From NCBI RefSeq assembly GCF_040744945.1, contig NZ_CP160453.1, forward strand, positions 1,054,001 to 1,118,000: DNA of 64,000 nucleotides, written 5' to 3'. Each line of letters opens with the position of its first letter. The first letter of the stretch is position 1. Shown piece after piece: positions 18,888-27,255 of the stretch. A model generated the notes under the pieces. It saw nothing but the letters and a program-made list of their open reading frames with translations. It made no database searches and was not told where the DNA came from. The DNA comes from Saccharothrix sp. HUAS TT1 (GTDB taxonomy: Bacteria; Actinomycetota; Actinomycetes; Mycobacteriales; Pseudonocardiaceae). A program made the position numbers and the translations under genes.

Positions 18888-19702
18888 CCCTCATCCGCCA
18901 GGTGGTGCGGCTCGTCCTCGCACAGGTGCTGCGCGCCGACCACGTGGATCTGGTCGCGGACCCGGACCACCTCGACGTTCGTGCGGTACAGCTCGCTCAA
19001 CGTCCGCGAGGTCATCACCTCGGCGGGCGTGCCGATCCGGAACCGGCCGTCGACCAGGTACAGCACCCGGTCGACCAGCGGCAGGATCGGGTTGATCTCG
19101 TGGGTCACGAACAGCACGGCGGTGCCCGCGCCGCGGCGGCGCGCGTCGATCAGGTCGCTGACCACCCGCTGGTGCGCGAGGTCGAGCGAGAGCAGCGGCT
19201 CGTCGCACAGCAGCACCTCGGGGTCGCCGACCAGCGCCTGCGCCACCCGCAGCCGCTGCTGCTCGCCGCCGGAGAGCAGGCCGACCGGCTCGTCGGCGTA
19301 CCGCGTCGCCCCGACCGACTCCAGCGCCGCGTCCACCCGGACCCGGCGCTCGCGCCTGCCGCGCCAACCGACGCCCCAGCGGTGCCCGTCCAGGCCGAAG
19401 CCGACCAGGTCGCGGCCGCGCAGCACCAGGCTGGGGTCGAGCGCCCGCTGCTGCGGGACGTAGCCGATGCGCCGGTTGCCGCCGGACACCCGCACGGTGC
19501 CCGCGGACAGCGGCTGCAGGCCGAGCAGCACGCGGATGAGGCTGGTCTTGCCCGAGCCGTTGGGCCCGAGCACGGCCACGAACTCGCCGGGGGCGACGTC
19601 GAGGTCCAGCCCGTCCCACAGCACCCGGTCGCCGTAGGACAGGCGCGCGCCGCGCAACGCGACCGCGGCGCGCGTCGACCTGTCCGTCACCTGAGCTGTC
19701 AT
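18884..19702 (-). CDS. znuC: zinc ABC transporter ATP-binding protein
   Basis: This 272-residue ABC ATPase has Walker A GPNGSGKTS, signature LLSGGEQQRLRVAQAL, Walker B VLLCDEPLLSLD and the switch His in FVTHEINPI. It powers import through the adjacent ZnuB permease. Both ends overlap its neighbours by 4 nt. The C-terminal stretch after residue 235 is short and acidic, rich in His, Glu and Asp (LCEDEPHHLADEG), which may bind metal; that is inference. Confidence 0.9.
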   Translation of the reverse strand: MTAQVTDRSTRAAVALRGARLSYGDRVLWDGLDLDVAPGEFVAVLGPNGSGKTSLIRVLLGLQPLSAGTVRVSGGNRRIGYVPQQRALDPSLVLRGRDLVGFGLDGHRWGVGWRGRRERRVRVDAALESVGATRYADEPVGLLSGGEQQRLRVAQALVGDPEVLLCDEPLLSLDLAHQRVVSDLIDARRRGAGTAVLFVTHEINPILPLVDRVLYLVDGRFRIGTPAEVMTSRTLSELYRTNVEVVRVRDQIHVVGAQHLCEDEPHHLADEG

Positions 19703-20655
19703 GCGTCGAGCGCCCCCACCAGCGAGTCCACCTGCTTCGTCATCCAGTCAAGGTAACCGGTGACGCCCTCGGGCAGCGTCTCGGTCACCTCGGCGACCGG
19801 CAGGCCGGAGCCCTTGGCCAGGTCGACGACCTGGGTGGTGCCCGCGTTCTCGGTCTGCGCGTTGTTGACCAGCGCGGTGACCTGCTTCTGCTCGATCAGC
19901 CGGGTGACCTCGGCGATGGCGGCGACGGGGATGTCGGTCTCGTTCTCGACGGCGTCGGCGAACGACTCGGGGGTGACGTCCTCGACGCCCGCGGTGTCGA
20001 GCAGGTAGTGGGCCACCGGCTCGGTCGCGATCACCTTCTTGCCCGCGCCCTTGCCCTCGACGCGCTGCTCCAGCGCGGTCAGCTCGGCGGTGAAGCCGTC
20101 GGCGTTGGCCTCGAAGGTCGCCTTCTTGTCCGGCGCGATCGCGCCGAGGTCGGCGGCGGCCTGGTCGGCGACCTTGCGGACGGTCTCGAAGTCGTACCAG
20201 ACGTGCTCGTTGACGGCGTGGTCGTGGCCCTCCTCGCCCTCCGGCTCGGCGTGGGCCTCCTCGCCCTCCGGCTCCTCGTGCCCGCTCGCCTTGCCGGAGA
20301 CGGGGAACGCCTCGATCTTCTTGGCGCCCTCGGTCTCGGGGCCGAGCAGGGTGGCGAAGAAGTCGTCGTAGCCGCCGCCGTTGAAGATCACGAGCTTGGC
20401 GTCGCGCACGGTGGCCAGGTCGGAGGGGGTGCTCTCGTAGGAGTGCGGGTCGCCGGACGGGTCGTCGATGATCGACGTCACCTGGACGGCGTCGCCGCCG
20501 ACGGCCTGGACCACGCTGCCCCACACGTTGGTCGAGGCGACGACCTTGATCTTGCCGTCGTCGGTCGCGGCGGGGGTGTCCTGCGCGCCGCAGGCGGTCA
20601 GGGCGACGGCGGTCGCGGCGGCCACCGCGCTGAGCATCGCGTTGCGGACGGTCAT
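19699..20655 (-). CDS. znuA: zinc ABC transporter substrate-binding lipoprotein
   Basis: This 318-residue protein begins with a signal peptide and lipobox (VALTACGAQ), so it is anchored outside the membrane. It is a cluster A-I metal-binding protein. DPHSYESTPSDLATV carries the first His ligand, NEHVWYDFETV the second, and the third lies in the TEPVAHYLLD region. A disordered loop of about 35 residues rich in His, Glu and Gly sits before the second ligand, as in ZnuA-type zinc proteins. A Zur-like operator lies 34-48 bp upstream. Transport of manganese instead cannot be excluded, but the loop and operator favour zinc. Confidence 0.92.
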   Translation of the reverse strand: MTVRNAMLSAVAAATAVALTACGAQDTPAATDDGKIKVVASTNVWGSVVQAVGGDAVQVTSIIDDPSGDPHSYESTPSDLATVRDAKLVIFNGGGYDDFFATLLGPETEGAKKIEAFPVSGKASGHEEPEGEEAHAEPEGEEGHDHAVNEHVWYDFETVRKVADQAAADLGAIAPDKKATFEANADGFTAELTALEQRVEGKGAGKKVIATEPVAHYLLDTAGVEDVTPESFADAVENETDIPVAAIAEVTRLIEQKQVTALVNNAQTENAGTTQVVDLAKGSGLPVAEVTETLPEGVTGYLDWMTKQVDSLVGALDA

Positions 20656-20688
20656 CAGGAACTCCTCGACAGGTGGGTCACTAGGGAA

Positions 20689-20703
20689 TGGAAACCGTTG
20701 TCG
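20689..20703. promoter_or_regulatory. Zur-box candidate upstream of znuACB
   Basis: TGGAAACCGTTGTCG matches 14 of 15 positions of the actinobacterial Zur consensus TGRNAAYNRTTNYCA, as I recall it from Streptomyces. It lies 34 bp before the znuA ATG. A TAAACT hexamer a few bases upstream on the minus strand could be the -10 element, so bound Zur would block transcription when zinc is plentiful. Confidence 0.75.
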
Positions 20704-20765
20704 AGTTCAGTTTAGAACGCTCCGCTACCGAACCGTCCACCGACCAGGGTGTTTCGGCACACGAA

Positions 20766-20800
20766 AGGGGCCACCCCCGCCGGAACGGGAGGTGGCCCCT
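20766..20800. terminator. terminator hairpin after msiK-type ATPase gene
   Basis: AGGGGCCACC (20766-20775) pairs with GGTGGCCCCT (20791-20800), and CCC/GGG can extend the stem within the loop. It lies 15 bp after the ATPase stop on the minus strand and before the znu promoter, insulating the two operons. Confidence 0.7.
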
Positions 20801-20814
20801 CAGGCGTGGGGACG

Positions 20815-21915
20815 TCAGTCGGTCAGGCGGTGGCCCGACTCCGGGTGGAACAGGTGGACCTCGCCGGCGTCGCGCACCGCGACCTTGACCGTCTGGCCCA
20901 GGGTGGGCGGCGTGCGGCCGTCGACGCGGACCACGAACCGCTCGGGCACGTCGCCGATGCGGACCGAGCCGTGCATGAGCGCGTCCGCGCCCAGCTCCTC
21001 GACCAGCTCGACGGTCATGTCCATGCCCTGCTCGGAGGAGCTGACCAGCGCCAGCGACTCGGGCCGGATGCCGAACGTGACCTCGGACAGGCCCTCGGCG
21101 GCCGCCTTGTCCAGCGCGCGGCGCTCCAGCGGCACCACGATGCCGTCGAGCTTCGCGCCCTCCGACGTCAGCGGCACGGTCTTGAGGTTCATCGCGGGCG
21201 AGCCCATGAACCCGGCGACGAACGCGTTGGCCGGCTTGTCGTACAGCGCGCGCGGGGTGTCGCACTGCTGGAGCAGGCCGTCCTTGAGCACGGCGACCCG
21301 GTGGCCCATGGTCATGGCCTCGACCTGGTCGTGCGTGACGTAGATCGTGGTGGTGCCCAGCCGCGCCTGGAGGGCGGCGATGTTCGCGCGGGTCTCCACG
21401 CGCAGCTTCGCGTCCAGGTTGGACAGCGGCTCGTCCATGAGGAACACGGAGGGCTCGCGGACGATCGCGCGGCCCATCGCGACGCGCTGGCGCTGACCGC
21501 CGGACAGCGCCTTCGGCTTGCGGTCCAGGTACTTGGTCAGGTCGAGCATCTTGGCCGCCTCGGCGACCTTCTCCTTGATCTCGGCCTTGTTCACGCCGCG
21601 CAGCTTGAGCGCGAAGCCCATGTTCTCGGCGACGGTCATGTGCGGGTACAGCGCGTAGGACTGGAACACCATGGCGATGTCGCGGCCCTTCGGCGGGACG
21701 TTGGTGACGTCCTTGCCGCCGATGTGGATGGCGCCCTCGTCCACGTCCTCCAGACCCGCGAGCATGCGCAGCGCGGTCGACTTGCCGGAGCCGGACGGAC
21801 CGACCAGGACCAGGAACTCGCCGTCGGTGACGTCCAACGACAGCTCGTCGACCGCGCGGACCGGCGGGTTGCCGGAGAAGATCCGCGAAGCCTTGACGTA
21901 GGCGACCTCAGCCAT
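20815..21915 (-). CDS. msiK: sugar ABC transporter ATP-binding protein (MsiK/UgpC type)
   Basis: This 366-residue protein has Walker A GPSGSGKST, signature LSGGQRQRVAMGRA, Walker B VFLMDEPLSNLDAKLR and the C-terminal TOBE/MalK-like regulatory domain (GIRPESLAL). In actinobacteria, one MsiK-type ATPase often drives several carbohydrate importers. That fits its separation from the malEFG-like genes, which have no ATPase of their own. The ATG at 21915 gives the typical MAEVAYVKASRIF opening; a GTG three codons earlier is possible. A LacI-type operator half-match lies 47 bp upstream. Confidence 0.9.
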   Translation of the reverse strand: MAEVAYVKASRIFSGNPPVRAVDELSLDVTDGEFLVLVGPSGSGKSTALRMLAGLEDVDEGAIHIGGKDVTNVPPKGRDIAMVFQSYALYPHMTVAENMGFALKLRGVNKAEIKEKVAEAAKMLDLTKYLDRKPKALSGGQRQRVAMGRAIVREPSVFLMDEPLSNLDAKLRVETRANIAALQARLGTTTIYVTHDQVEAMTMGHRVAVLKDGLLQQCDTPRALYDKPANAFVAGFMGSPAMNLKTVPLTSEGAKLDGIVVPLERRALDKAAAEGLSEVTFGIRPESLALVSSSEQGMDMTVELVEELGADALMHGSVRIGDVPERFVVRVDGRTPPTLGQTVKVAVRDAGEVHLFHPESGHRLTD

Positions 21916-21961
21916 GCCACGCACCTTTCACTGCTCAAGCTTTGTCGCAACGCTAGGCATT

Positions 21962-21973
21962 GCAAGCGCTTAC
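21962..21973. promoter_or_regulatory. LacI-type operator upstream of msiK
   Basis: GCAAGCGCTTAC is a 5-2-5 inverted repeat with one mismatch. It shares its form with GCAAGAACTTGC and GCAAAAATTTGC between malE and lacI. This suggests common control of the ATPase and the importer by the nearby LacI regulator. Confidence 0.6.
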
Positions 21974-22131
21974 GGGAACGGGTGAATTGGTCTAATTCCG
22001 CATCGGTTCAGACGAGGCGCGGCAGAGCCGGCACGTGGCCCGCGGCCACCCGGTCAGGGCGTCCGGTCCAAGGCTTTGACCAGCGGTCTTGCTCCTGGCG
22101 CGCGGTTCTCCGACTCCCTAGCCTCTCCGTC

Positions 22132-22404
22132 GTGAAGGTCATCAGCCAACAGGAGTTCCACGACAACCCCGCCGAGGTGCTGGAAGCCGTCGAGGCGGGC
22201 GAGACGTATCAGGTCACCCATGACGGCGAGGAGGTCCTCGAACTGCGCCCGCCGGCGCCCGCGCACCGCCTGACCACCGCCGAGGTCGTCGAACTGGTCA
22301 GGGACCTGCCGGAGGTGGACTACGCGGAGATGCGCGCGGAGGCGGACGAGTTCTTCGGCGTCGACCAGCACGCCGATGGCTCGTGGAGGCGTGACCGTGA
22401 CTGA
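22132..22404 (+). CDS. Phd/YefM-type antitoxin
   Basis: The GTG at 22132 gives a 90-residue protein. Residues 1-45 (MKVISQQEFHDNPAEVLEAV, then TYQVTHDGEEVLELRP) match the DNA-binding fold of Phd/YefM antitoxins. The rest (TTAEVVELVRDLPEVDYAEMRAEADEFFGVD) is the acidic toxin-neutralising tail. The frame overlaps the PIN toxin gene by 8 nt. Such antitoxins normally repress their own operon. The pair sits between the msiK ATPase and malEFG genes on the opposite strand. Confidence 0.88.
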   Translation: MKVISQQEFHDNPAEVLEAVEAGETYQVTHDGEEVLELRPPAPAHRLTTAEVVELVRDLPEVDYAEMRAEADEFFGVDQHADGSWRRDRD

Positions 22405-22801
22405 ACGGCGGCCGTTCGGCGTGCTCGACACCAACGTCTACATCGACCTCGCGAAACTGGACCCCGCGCTGCTCCCCGAGATCCCCGAACTGTCGGTCAT
22501 CACCCTGGCGGAGCTGCACCAGGGCCTGCCGATGGCCAAGGACGCGGCCACCCGGGAGGCGCGCACCGGGCGGCTCGGCATCGCGATCGAGAACTTCGAG
22601 CCGCTGCCCTTCGACCGACTGGCGGCCACGCGGTACGGCAGCCTGGTCGGACTGACCATCGCGGCGGGTCGCAGCCCGCGATCGCGCGAGTTCGACCTGA
22701 TGATCGCCGCGACCGCCTCGTGCCACCAGTTGCCGCTCTACACGCGCAACGCGAAGGACTTCGTCGGCCTGGAGTCGTTGGTCGAGGTGATCGAGGTCTG
22801 A
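22397..22801 (+). CDS. PIN-domain (VapC-like) toxin
   Basis: This protein of about 134 residues is a PIN-fold ribonuclease. Conserved acidic residues appear in VLDTNVYIDL, TLAELHQG and EFDLMIAATA, and NAKDF near the end may hold a fourth. VapC-type toxins usually cleave tRNA or rRNA. The start is taken as the GTG at 22397 because GGAGG lies at 22385-22389, 7 nt before it; an ATG at 22376 would lengthen the overlap with the antitoxin to 29 nt. A terminator follows at 22804. Confidence 0.88.
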   Translation: MTERRPFGVLDTNVYIDLAKLDPALLPEIPELSVITLAELHQGLPMAKDAATREARTGRLGIAIENFEPLPFDRLAATRYGSLVGLTIAAGRSPRSREFDLMIAATASCHQLPLYTRNAKDFVGLESLVEVIEV

Positions 22802-22803
22802 GC

Positions 22804-22831
22804 GGGGGCCTCCGCCGGAACGGAGGCCCCC
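22804..22831. terminator. bidirectional terminator between toxin and malG
   Basis: GGGGGCCTCCG (22804-22814) and CGGAGGCCCCC (22821-22831) form a perfect 11-bp stem around CCGGAA. It separates the toxin gene (rightward) from malG (leftward). Confidence 0.75.
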
Positions 22832-22838
22832 GGCCGGT

Positions 22839-23732
22839 TCAGCCCTTCACGGCGCCCGACGACAGGCCGGTCACCAGGAACCGCTGCACCAGGTAGAACA
22901 CCACGATCGCCGGGATCGCGACCAGGATCGACGCCGCCGCCAGGTGACCCCACTCGGTCCGGTTCTGCTGCACGAACACCTGCAGCCCGACCGCCAGCGT
23001 CTTCGACTCGTCCGCCGCCGACAGGAACGCCGACGCGAACGCCACCTCGCCCCACGCCGTCAGGAACGCGTAGAACGCGGTCACCGCCAGGCCCGGCCGG
23101 GCCAGGGGCAGCACCAGCCGCCAGAACACGCCGAACGGCGACAGCCCGTCCACCCTCCCGGCCTCGTCGATGTCGTTCGGGATGGTGTCGAAGTAGCCCT
23201 TCAGCATGTACGTGCAGAACGGCACGGCGGTGGTGCAGTAGACCAGCACCAGCCCCAGCGACGTGCCCTGCAGCCCCAGCGCCAGCAGGATGTTGTACAG
23301 CGGCACGATCAGCACCGCGAACGGGAACATCTGCACGACCAGGAACGACAGCATCAGCGACCGCTTGCCCGGGAACCGGAACCGCGACGCCGCGTAACCC
23401 GTCGTCGCGGACAGGAACACCGCCAGCACCGTGGTCAGCAGCGCGATCAGCACCGAGTTGCCGAACCACGCCAGGAAGTCGCCCTTCTCGCCGCCGAGGA
23501 TGCGCGCGTAGTTGTCCAGGCTGGAGTCGTTGACCAGCTGCGGCGTGGTCTCGACGGCCTTGGCGTCCGGTTTGAACGACGTCACCAGCACCCAGAACAC
23601 CGGGAACACCGCGATCAGCGACGCCACCACCAGCGCGCCGTGCAGCCCGGCGCTGGCCAGCGGCGACCGCTTCGAGCGCTGCCGCGCGCGGGCCTGCGGG
23701 ACCGCCTTCAACGAAGCGGCTTCGACCGTCAT
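22839..23732 (-). CDS. carbohydrate ABC transporter permease (MalG-like)
   Basis: The ATG at 23732 gives a 297-residue protein with six membrane segments. The ATPase-docking EAA loop reads DIDEAGRVDGLSPFGVFWRLVLPLARPG. MalG-like features include FPVFWVLVTSFKP near the N-terminus. It forms the channel together with the MalF-like protein, whose stop overlaps its start as ATGA. It is the last gene of the malE-malF-malG order. Confidence 0.92.
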   Translation of the reverse strand: MTVEAASLKAVPQARARQRSKRSPLASAGLHGALVVASLIAVFPVFWVLVTSFKPDAKAVETTPQLVNDSSLDNYARILGGEKGDFLAWFGNSVLIALLTTVLAVFLSATTGYAASRFRFPGKRSLMLSFLVVQMFPFAVLIVPLYNILLALGLQGTSLGLVLVYCTTAVPFCTYMLKGYFDTIPNDIDEAGRVDGLSPFGVFWRLVLPLARPGLAVTAFYAFLTAWGEVAFASAFLSAADESKTLAVGLQVFVQQNRTEWGHLAAASILVAIPAIVVFYLVQRFLVTGLSSGAVKG

Positions 23733-24652
23733 CACCACACCTCGCCTTGCTTGCGCAGCGCGCGCCGGTACACGCCCGCGAACACGAGCAGCACGGACAG
23801 GATCAGCACGCCGTAGGTCGACGCCACCGCGAAGTCGCGGGACGCGCCGGAGAAGAACCGCTCGAACGCGTAGGTCACCAGGATGCGGGTGTTCGGGTTC
23901 GGCCCGGTGATCAGGTAGATGATCGCGAACATGTTGAACGTCCAGATGATGCCCAGCAGCACCACCGTGCTGGACACCGACCGCAGGCCGGGCAGCGTCA
24001 CGTTGCGGAACCGCTGCCACGCCGTCGCGCCGTCGACCTCGGCCGCCTCGTAGAGGTCGCCGGGGATCGACTGGAGGCCGCCGAGCAGCGCCACCATCAT
24101 GAACGGCACGCCGAGCCACACGTTGACGATGATCACCGCGACCAGCGCCCAGTCGGACTGCCCGAGCCACACCGGCGGGTCGTCCAGGCCGAGGAAGCGC
24201 AGGAACTGGTTGATGATCCCGTACTGCGCGTTGAACATGTACTTCCACGCGAACGCGCTGATGAACGCGGGCACCGCCCACGGCAGGATCAGCAGCACCC
24301 GGTACACCGCCCGGCCGCGCACCTCCCGGTTGAGCAGCAGCGCCAGCGCCAGGCCGATCGCGTAGTGGAAGAACACGCAGCCGAACGTCCAGATCAGCGT
24401 GCGCACCAGCGTCGACCAGAACGCGCCGTAGCTCGCGTCACCCGACAGGACGTTCAGGTAGTTGTCCAGGCCAACGGAGACGTAGGTCGCCGGTCGGTCC
24501 AGGATCGGGTTGGCGATGTTGCCCTCGTTGATGTCGGTGAAGGTGAAGAACACGCCCTGGGCGAGCGGGAACAGCACCAACACCGCGATGACCACCACGA
24601 CCGGCAGCACCATCGCGTACGCGTACCAGTGCCGGTCCAGGAACCTGCGCAC
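23732..24652 (-). CDS. carbohydrate ABC transporter permease (MalF-like)
   Basis: This 306-residue protein has six membrane segments and the EAA loop DLYEAAEVDGATAWQRFRNVTLPGLR. The large periplasmic loop after the first segment, seen in enteric MalF, is short here, as is usual in actinobacteria. It pairs with the MalG-like permease downstream and receives sugar from the binding protein upstream. A 65-bp gap to malE contains a stable hairpin. Confidence 0.92.
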   Translation of the reverse strand: MRRFLDRHWYAYAMVLPVVVVIAVLVLFPLAQGVFFTFTDINEGNIANPILDRPATYVSVGLDNYLNVLSGDASYGAFWSTLVRTLIWTFGCVFFHYAIGLALALLLNREVRGRAVYRVLLILPWAVPAFISAFAWKYMFNAQYGIINQFLRFLGLDDPPVWLGQSDWALVAVIIVNVWLGVPFMMVALLGGLQSIPGDLYEAAEVDGATAWQRFRNVTLPGLRSVSSTVVLLGIIWTFNMFAIIYLITGPNPNTRILVTYAFERFFSGASRDFAVASTYGVLILSVLLVFAGVYRRALRKQGEVW

Positions 24653-24676
24653 CGAAGTCTCCCTTCGCCGCCCCGC

Positions 24677-24705
24677 GGCGCCCGCCCGTGAACGGGGCGG
24701 GCGCC
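24677..24705. terminator. intercistronic hairpin between malE and malF
   Basis: GGCGCCCGCCC (24677-24687) pairs perfectly with GGGCGGGCGCC (24695-24705) around a 7-nt loop. It lies after the binding-protein gene and before the permeases. As in other sugar operons, it may stop part of the transcripts or protect the malE mRNA from decay, so that more binding protein than permease is made. Confidence 0.65.
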
Positions 24706-24716
24706 GAGGGGGATGG

Positions 24717-25973
24717 TCAGCCGACCGTGTACTCGGGGACGACGGTGTCCTTGTACGCCTTGGCGACCTCGTCCAGCGCCGCCTTGGCGTCCTTCTTGCC
24801 CGCCAGCACGTCGGCGTAGGCGATCTTCAGCGGGTCGAACAGCTGGCCGCCCTCGGGGATCCACGCGCGGGGGTGGGCGGCGGTGACGACCGGCTCGAAC
24901 GCCGAGACGACCGCGTTGGCCTTGACGTCGGCGTTCTCGTAGGCCGACTTGCGGGTGGGCAGCAGGCCCAGCTCCTTGGCGATGCGGACCTGCGACTCGA
25001 CGCTGCTCATGCAGGCGATGAACTTGACCGAGGAGTCCTTGGCCTTGGTGCCCTGGCGGATCACGTAGTCGTGGCCGCCGACCGGCGCGGAGCCCTTGCC
25101 GGCGGTGTCGCCGGGGACGGGCGCGATGCCCAGGTTGGCGGCGTCGGTGAACGCGGCGCCCTTGAGGTAGTCGGCGACCGACCACGGGCCGTTGACGACC
25201 ATGGCGACCTCGCCCGCGGTGAACGCGGCCTGCATGTTGTTGTACGAGTTCGCCGGGTCCAGCGCGGTGCTGGCGGCCTTGGCGTCGAGCAGGCCCTTGG
25301 CGGTCTCCAGCGCCTTCACGTTGTCCGCGGAGTTGACCACGATCTTCTTCGCGTCGGCGTCGACCAGGTCGCCGCCCGCGCCGTAGATGAACGGCAGCGC
25401 GTAGTACGCGTCGTTGTTGATGAAGATGGTCTTCTCGCCGCCGAGCTTGGCCGCGGCGGTCTTGACCTCGTCCCACGTCTTCGGCGGCTCGACGCCCGCG
25501 TCGGCCAGCAGCTTCTTGTTGTAGAACAGCGCCAGCGAGTCGGTCACCTGGGGCACGCCGTAGGTCTTGCCGTCGTACTTGGTGGAGCCGAGCGGGGTGT
25601 CCAGGAAGTCGGACGTGTCGTTGGCCAGCTCGGTGCCCGCCAGGTCGACCACGTAGCCGAGCTTGGCCAGCTGGGACACCCACGCGACCTCGGCGCGGAA
25701 GACGTCCGGGCCCTGGCCGCCCTGGGCCGCGGTGCGGTAGTTGTTGAGGGCCTGGTCGAAGGCGACCGTCTCGGTCTTGACCTTGTAGCCGCCCTTGGTC
25801 GCGCAGTCCTGCGCGATCGCGGTGAACACCGGGCTCTCGTTCGGGCCGCTGGTGTCCCAGAAGGTGATCTCGCCGGAGTCGCCGGACGCCGAGCCACCGT
25901 CGCCGCCACCGCATGCGGTGAGGACGAGGGCGGAAGCTGCCGCCACTGCGGTCACGAGGGTGGTACGTCGCAT
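24717..25973 (-). CDS. extracellular sugar-binding lipoprotein (MalE-like)
   Basis: The ATG at 25973 gives a 418-residue protein with a signal peptide and lipobox (SALVLTACGGG). It is a cluster B solute-binding protein. QGGQGPDVFRAEVAWVSQLA, YGVPQVTDSLALFYNK, AAFTAGEVAMVVNGPW and GGHDYVIRQGTKAKD resemble maltose/maltodextrin and trehalose binding proteins. The exact sugar cannot be read from sequence; operator style and the adjacent LacI regulator suggest an alpha-glucoside. A LacI operator lies 47 bp upstream. Confidence 0.88.
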   Translation of the reverse strand: MRRTTLVTAVAAASALVLTACGGGDGGSASGDSGEITFWDTSGPNESPVFTAIAQDCATKGGYKVKTETVAFDQALNNYRTAAQGGQGPDVFRAEVAWVSQLAKLGYVVDLAGTELANDTSDFLDTPLGSTKYDGKTYGVPQVTDSLALFYNKKLLADAGVEPPKTWDEVKTAAAKLGGEKTIFINNDAYYALPFIYGAGGDLVDADAKKIVVNSADNVKALETAKGLLDAKAASTALDPANSYNNMQAAFTAGEVAMVVNGPWSVADYLKGAAFTDAANLGIAPVPGDTAGKGSAPVGGHDYVIRQGTKAKDSSVKFIACMSSVESQVRIAKELGLLPTRKSAYENADVKANAVVSAFEPVVTAAHPRAWIPEGGQLFDPLKIAYADVLAGKKDAKAALDEVAKAYKDTVVPEYTVG

Positions 25974-26019
25974 CGTTGCTGTCGTCCCTCCTGCGCCCCC
26001 ACCGTGGGTGAGAGCTCTT

Positions 26020-26031
26020 GCAAGAACTTGC
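26020..26031. promoter_or_regulatory. LacI-family operator in malE promoter
   Basis: GCAAGAACTTGC is a perfect 5-2-5 inverted repeat, extended on the left by CTT. It resembles the CTTGCA-rich elements in Streptomyces maltose and amylase promoters. It is 47 bp before the malE ATG, consistent with repression by the divergent LacI protein. Confidence 0.7.
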
Positions 26032-26139
26032 GAAATTGTTGACGCGGATTTCATCCCGCCGACCAGGGCCGGGTCAAGGGGCTGGACGTAACCAAGCCGT
26101 AACGGCCCGGCGGCCACGGCGGAAACCGAGGTTGGCGTT

Positions 26140-26151
26140 GCAAAAATTTGC
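26140..26151. promoter_or_regulatory. LacI-family operator in lacI promoter
   Basis: GCAAAAATTTGC is a perfect 5-2-5 inverted repeat. It is 48 bp before the LacI start, mirroring the malE operator about 120 bp away. This suggests autoregulation and possibly looping between the two sites. Confidence 0.65.
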
Positions 26152-26198
26152 CGCTGACGGCAGGCTGCACGTCACCCACAAGTCTGCGAGGAGGCACG

Positions 26199-27248
26199 GT
26201 GTCCGGTCTGTCCGAGATCGCCAGGGCAGCCGGGGTGAGCATCTCCACGGTCAGCCGGGTGCTCAACCGCCGGGCGGGCGTGAACGACGAGACGCGCCAG
26301 CGCGTGCTCGCGGTGCTTGCGGAAATGCCTTACACGCCGCGCGGGCTCGGGGCCCTCCAGCGGACCGGGGTGATCGGGCTGCTCGTGCCGGAGCTGTCCA
26401 ACCCGGTGTTCCCGGCGTTCGCCGAGGCGCTGGAGGTGCGGGCCGCGCGGCTGGGCTACTCGTCGCTGCTGTGCAACACGCGGGCCACCGGCGCGGGCGC
26501 GATGGGCGAGGAGGAGTACGTGCGGATGCTCCTCGCGCGCGGCGTCGAGGGCATGGTGTTCGTGTCGCCGGAGATCACCAACGTCGAGGTGCCACTGGGC
26601 CAGGCGCCGCGGCCGTCGTACTACGCGAAGCTGCTGGCCGACGGCGTGCACATGGTGTTCCTCAACGGGGCGACGCCGTCGCTGGACGTGCCGGACGTGA
26701 CCGTGGACGAGCAGCACGCGGGGTACGCGGCGACCAGGCACCTGGTGGAGCTGGGGCACCGGCGGATCGGGTTCGTGTCGGGTCCGGCGCGGTCGCTGCC
26801 GTCGCGGCTCAAGCGGGCCGGGTGGGCGGCGGCGCTGGAGGAGGACGGGCTGCCCGCGACGTCGGACTTCGTCGCGCACGCGCCGTTCGGGCCGGAGGGC
26901 GGGGCCGGGGCGGTGGCGACGCTGCTGGACACCGTGCGGCCGACGGCGGTGATCTGCTCGTCCGACCACATGGCGATCGGCGTGCTGCGGGAGGCGCACC
27001 GGCGCGGGCTGACCGTGCCGGGCGACCTGTCCGTGGTGGGCTTCGACGACATCCCGCTGGCGTCGTACTGCTCGCCGTCGCTGACCACGCTGGCGCAGCC
27101 GATCGAGGAGATGGCGGCGGCGGCCGTGGACGAGTTGGTGCACCGGCTGGACCCCGATCGGCGCAGGCGTCCGGCGGGCAATTACACGCGTGTTTTCCGG
27201 CCTCGGCTGGTGATCCGCGAGTCGTCCGCGGCGCCCGCATTGGTTTAG
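26199..27248 (+). CDS. LacI-family transcriptional regulator of the adjacent sugar operon
   Basis: The GTG at 26199 has GAGGAGG at 26188-26194 and gives a 349-residue protein. It opens directly with the DNA-binding helix-turn-helix, LSEIARAAGVSISTVSRVLN, and the hinge RGLGALQRTGVIGLLVP, followed by a periplasmic-binding-protein-like sensor domain ending in GFDDIPLASYCSPSLTT. It is divergent from the malE-like gene, and matching operators flank the shared promoter region. It probably represses malEFG, itself and perhaps msiK until a sugar binds. Confidence 0.9.
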   Translation: MSGLSEIARAAGVSISTVSRVLNRRAGVNDETRQRVLAVLAEMPYTPRGLGALQRTGVIGLLVPELSNPVFPAFAEALEVRAARLGYSSLLCNTRATGAGAMGEEEYVRMLLARGVEGMVFVSPEITNVEVPLGQAPRPSYYAKLLADGVHMVFLNGATPSLDVPDVTVDEQHAGYAATRHLVELGHRRIGFVSGPARSLPSRLKRAGWAAALEEDGLPATSDFVAHAPFGPEGGAGAVATLLDTVRPTAVICSSDHMAIGVLREAHRRGLTVPGDLSVVGFDDIPLASYCSPSLTTLAQPIEEMAAAAVDELVHRLDPDRRRRPAGNYTRVFRPRLVIRESSAAPALV

Positions 27249-27255
27249 ACCATTG

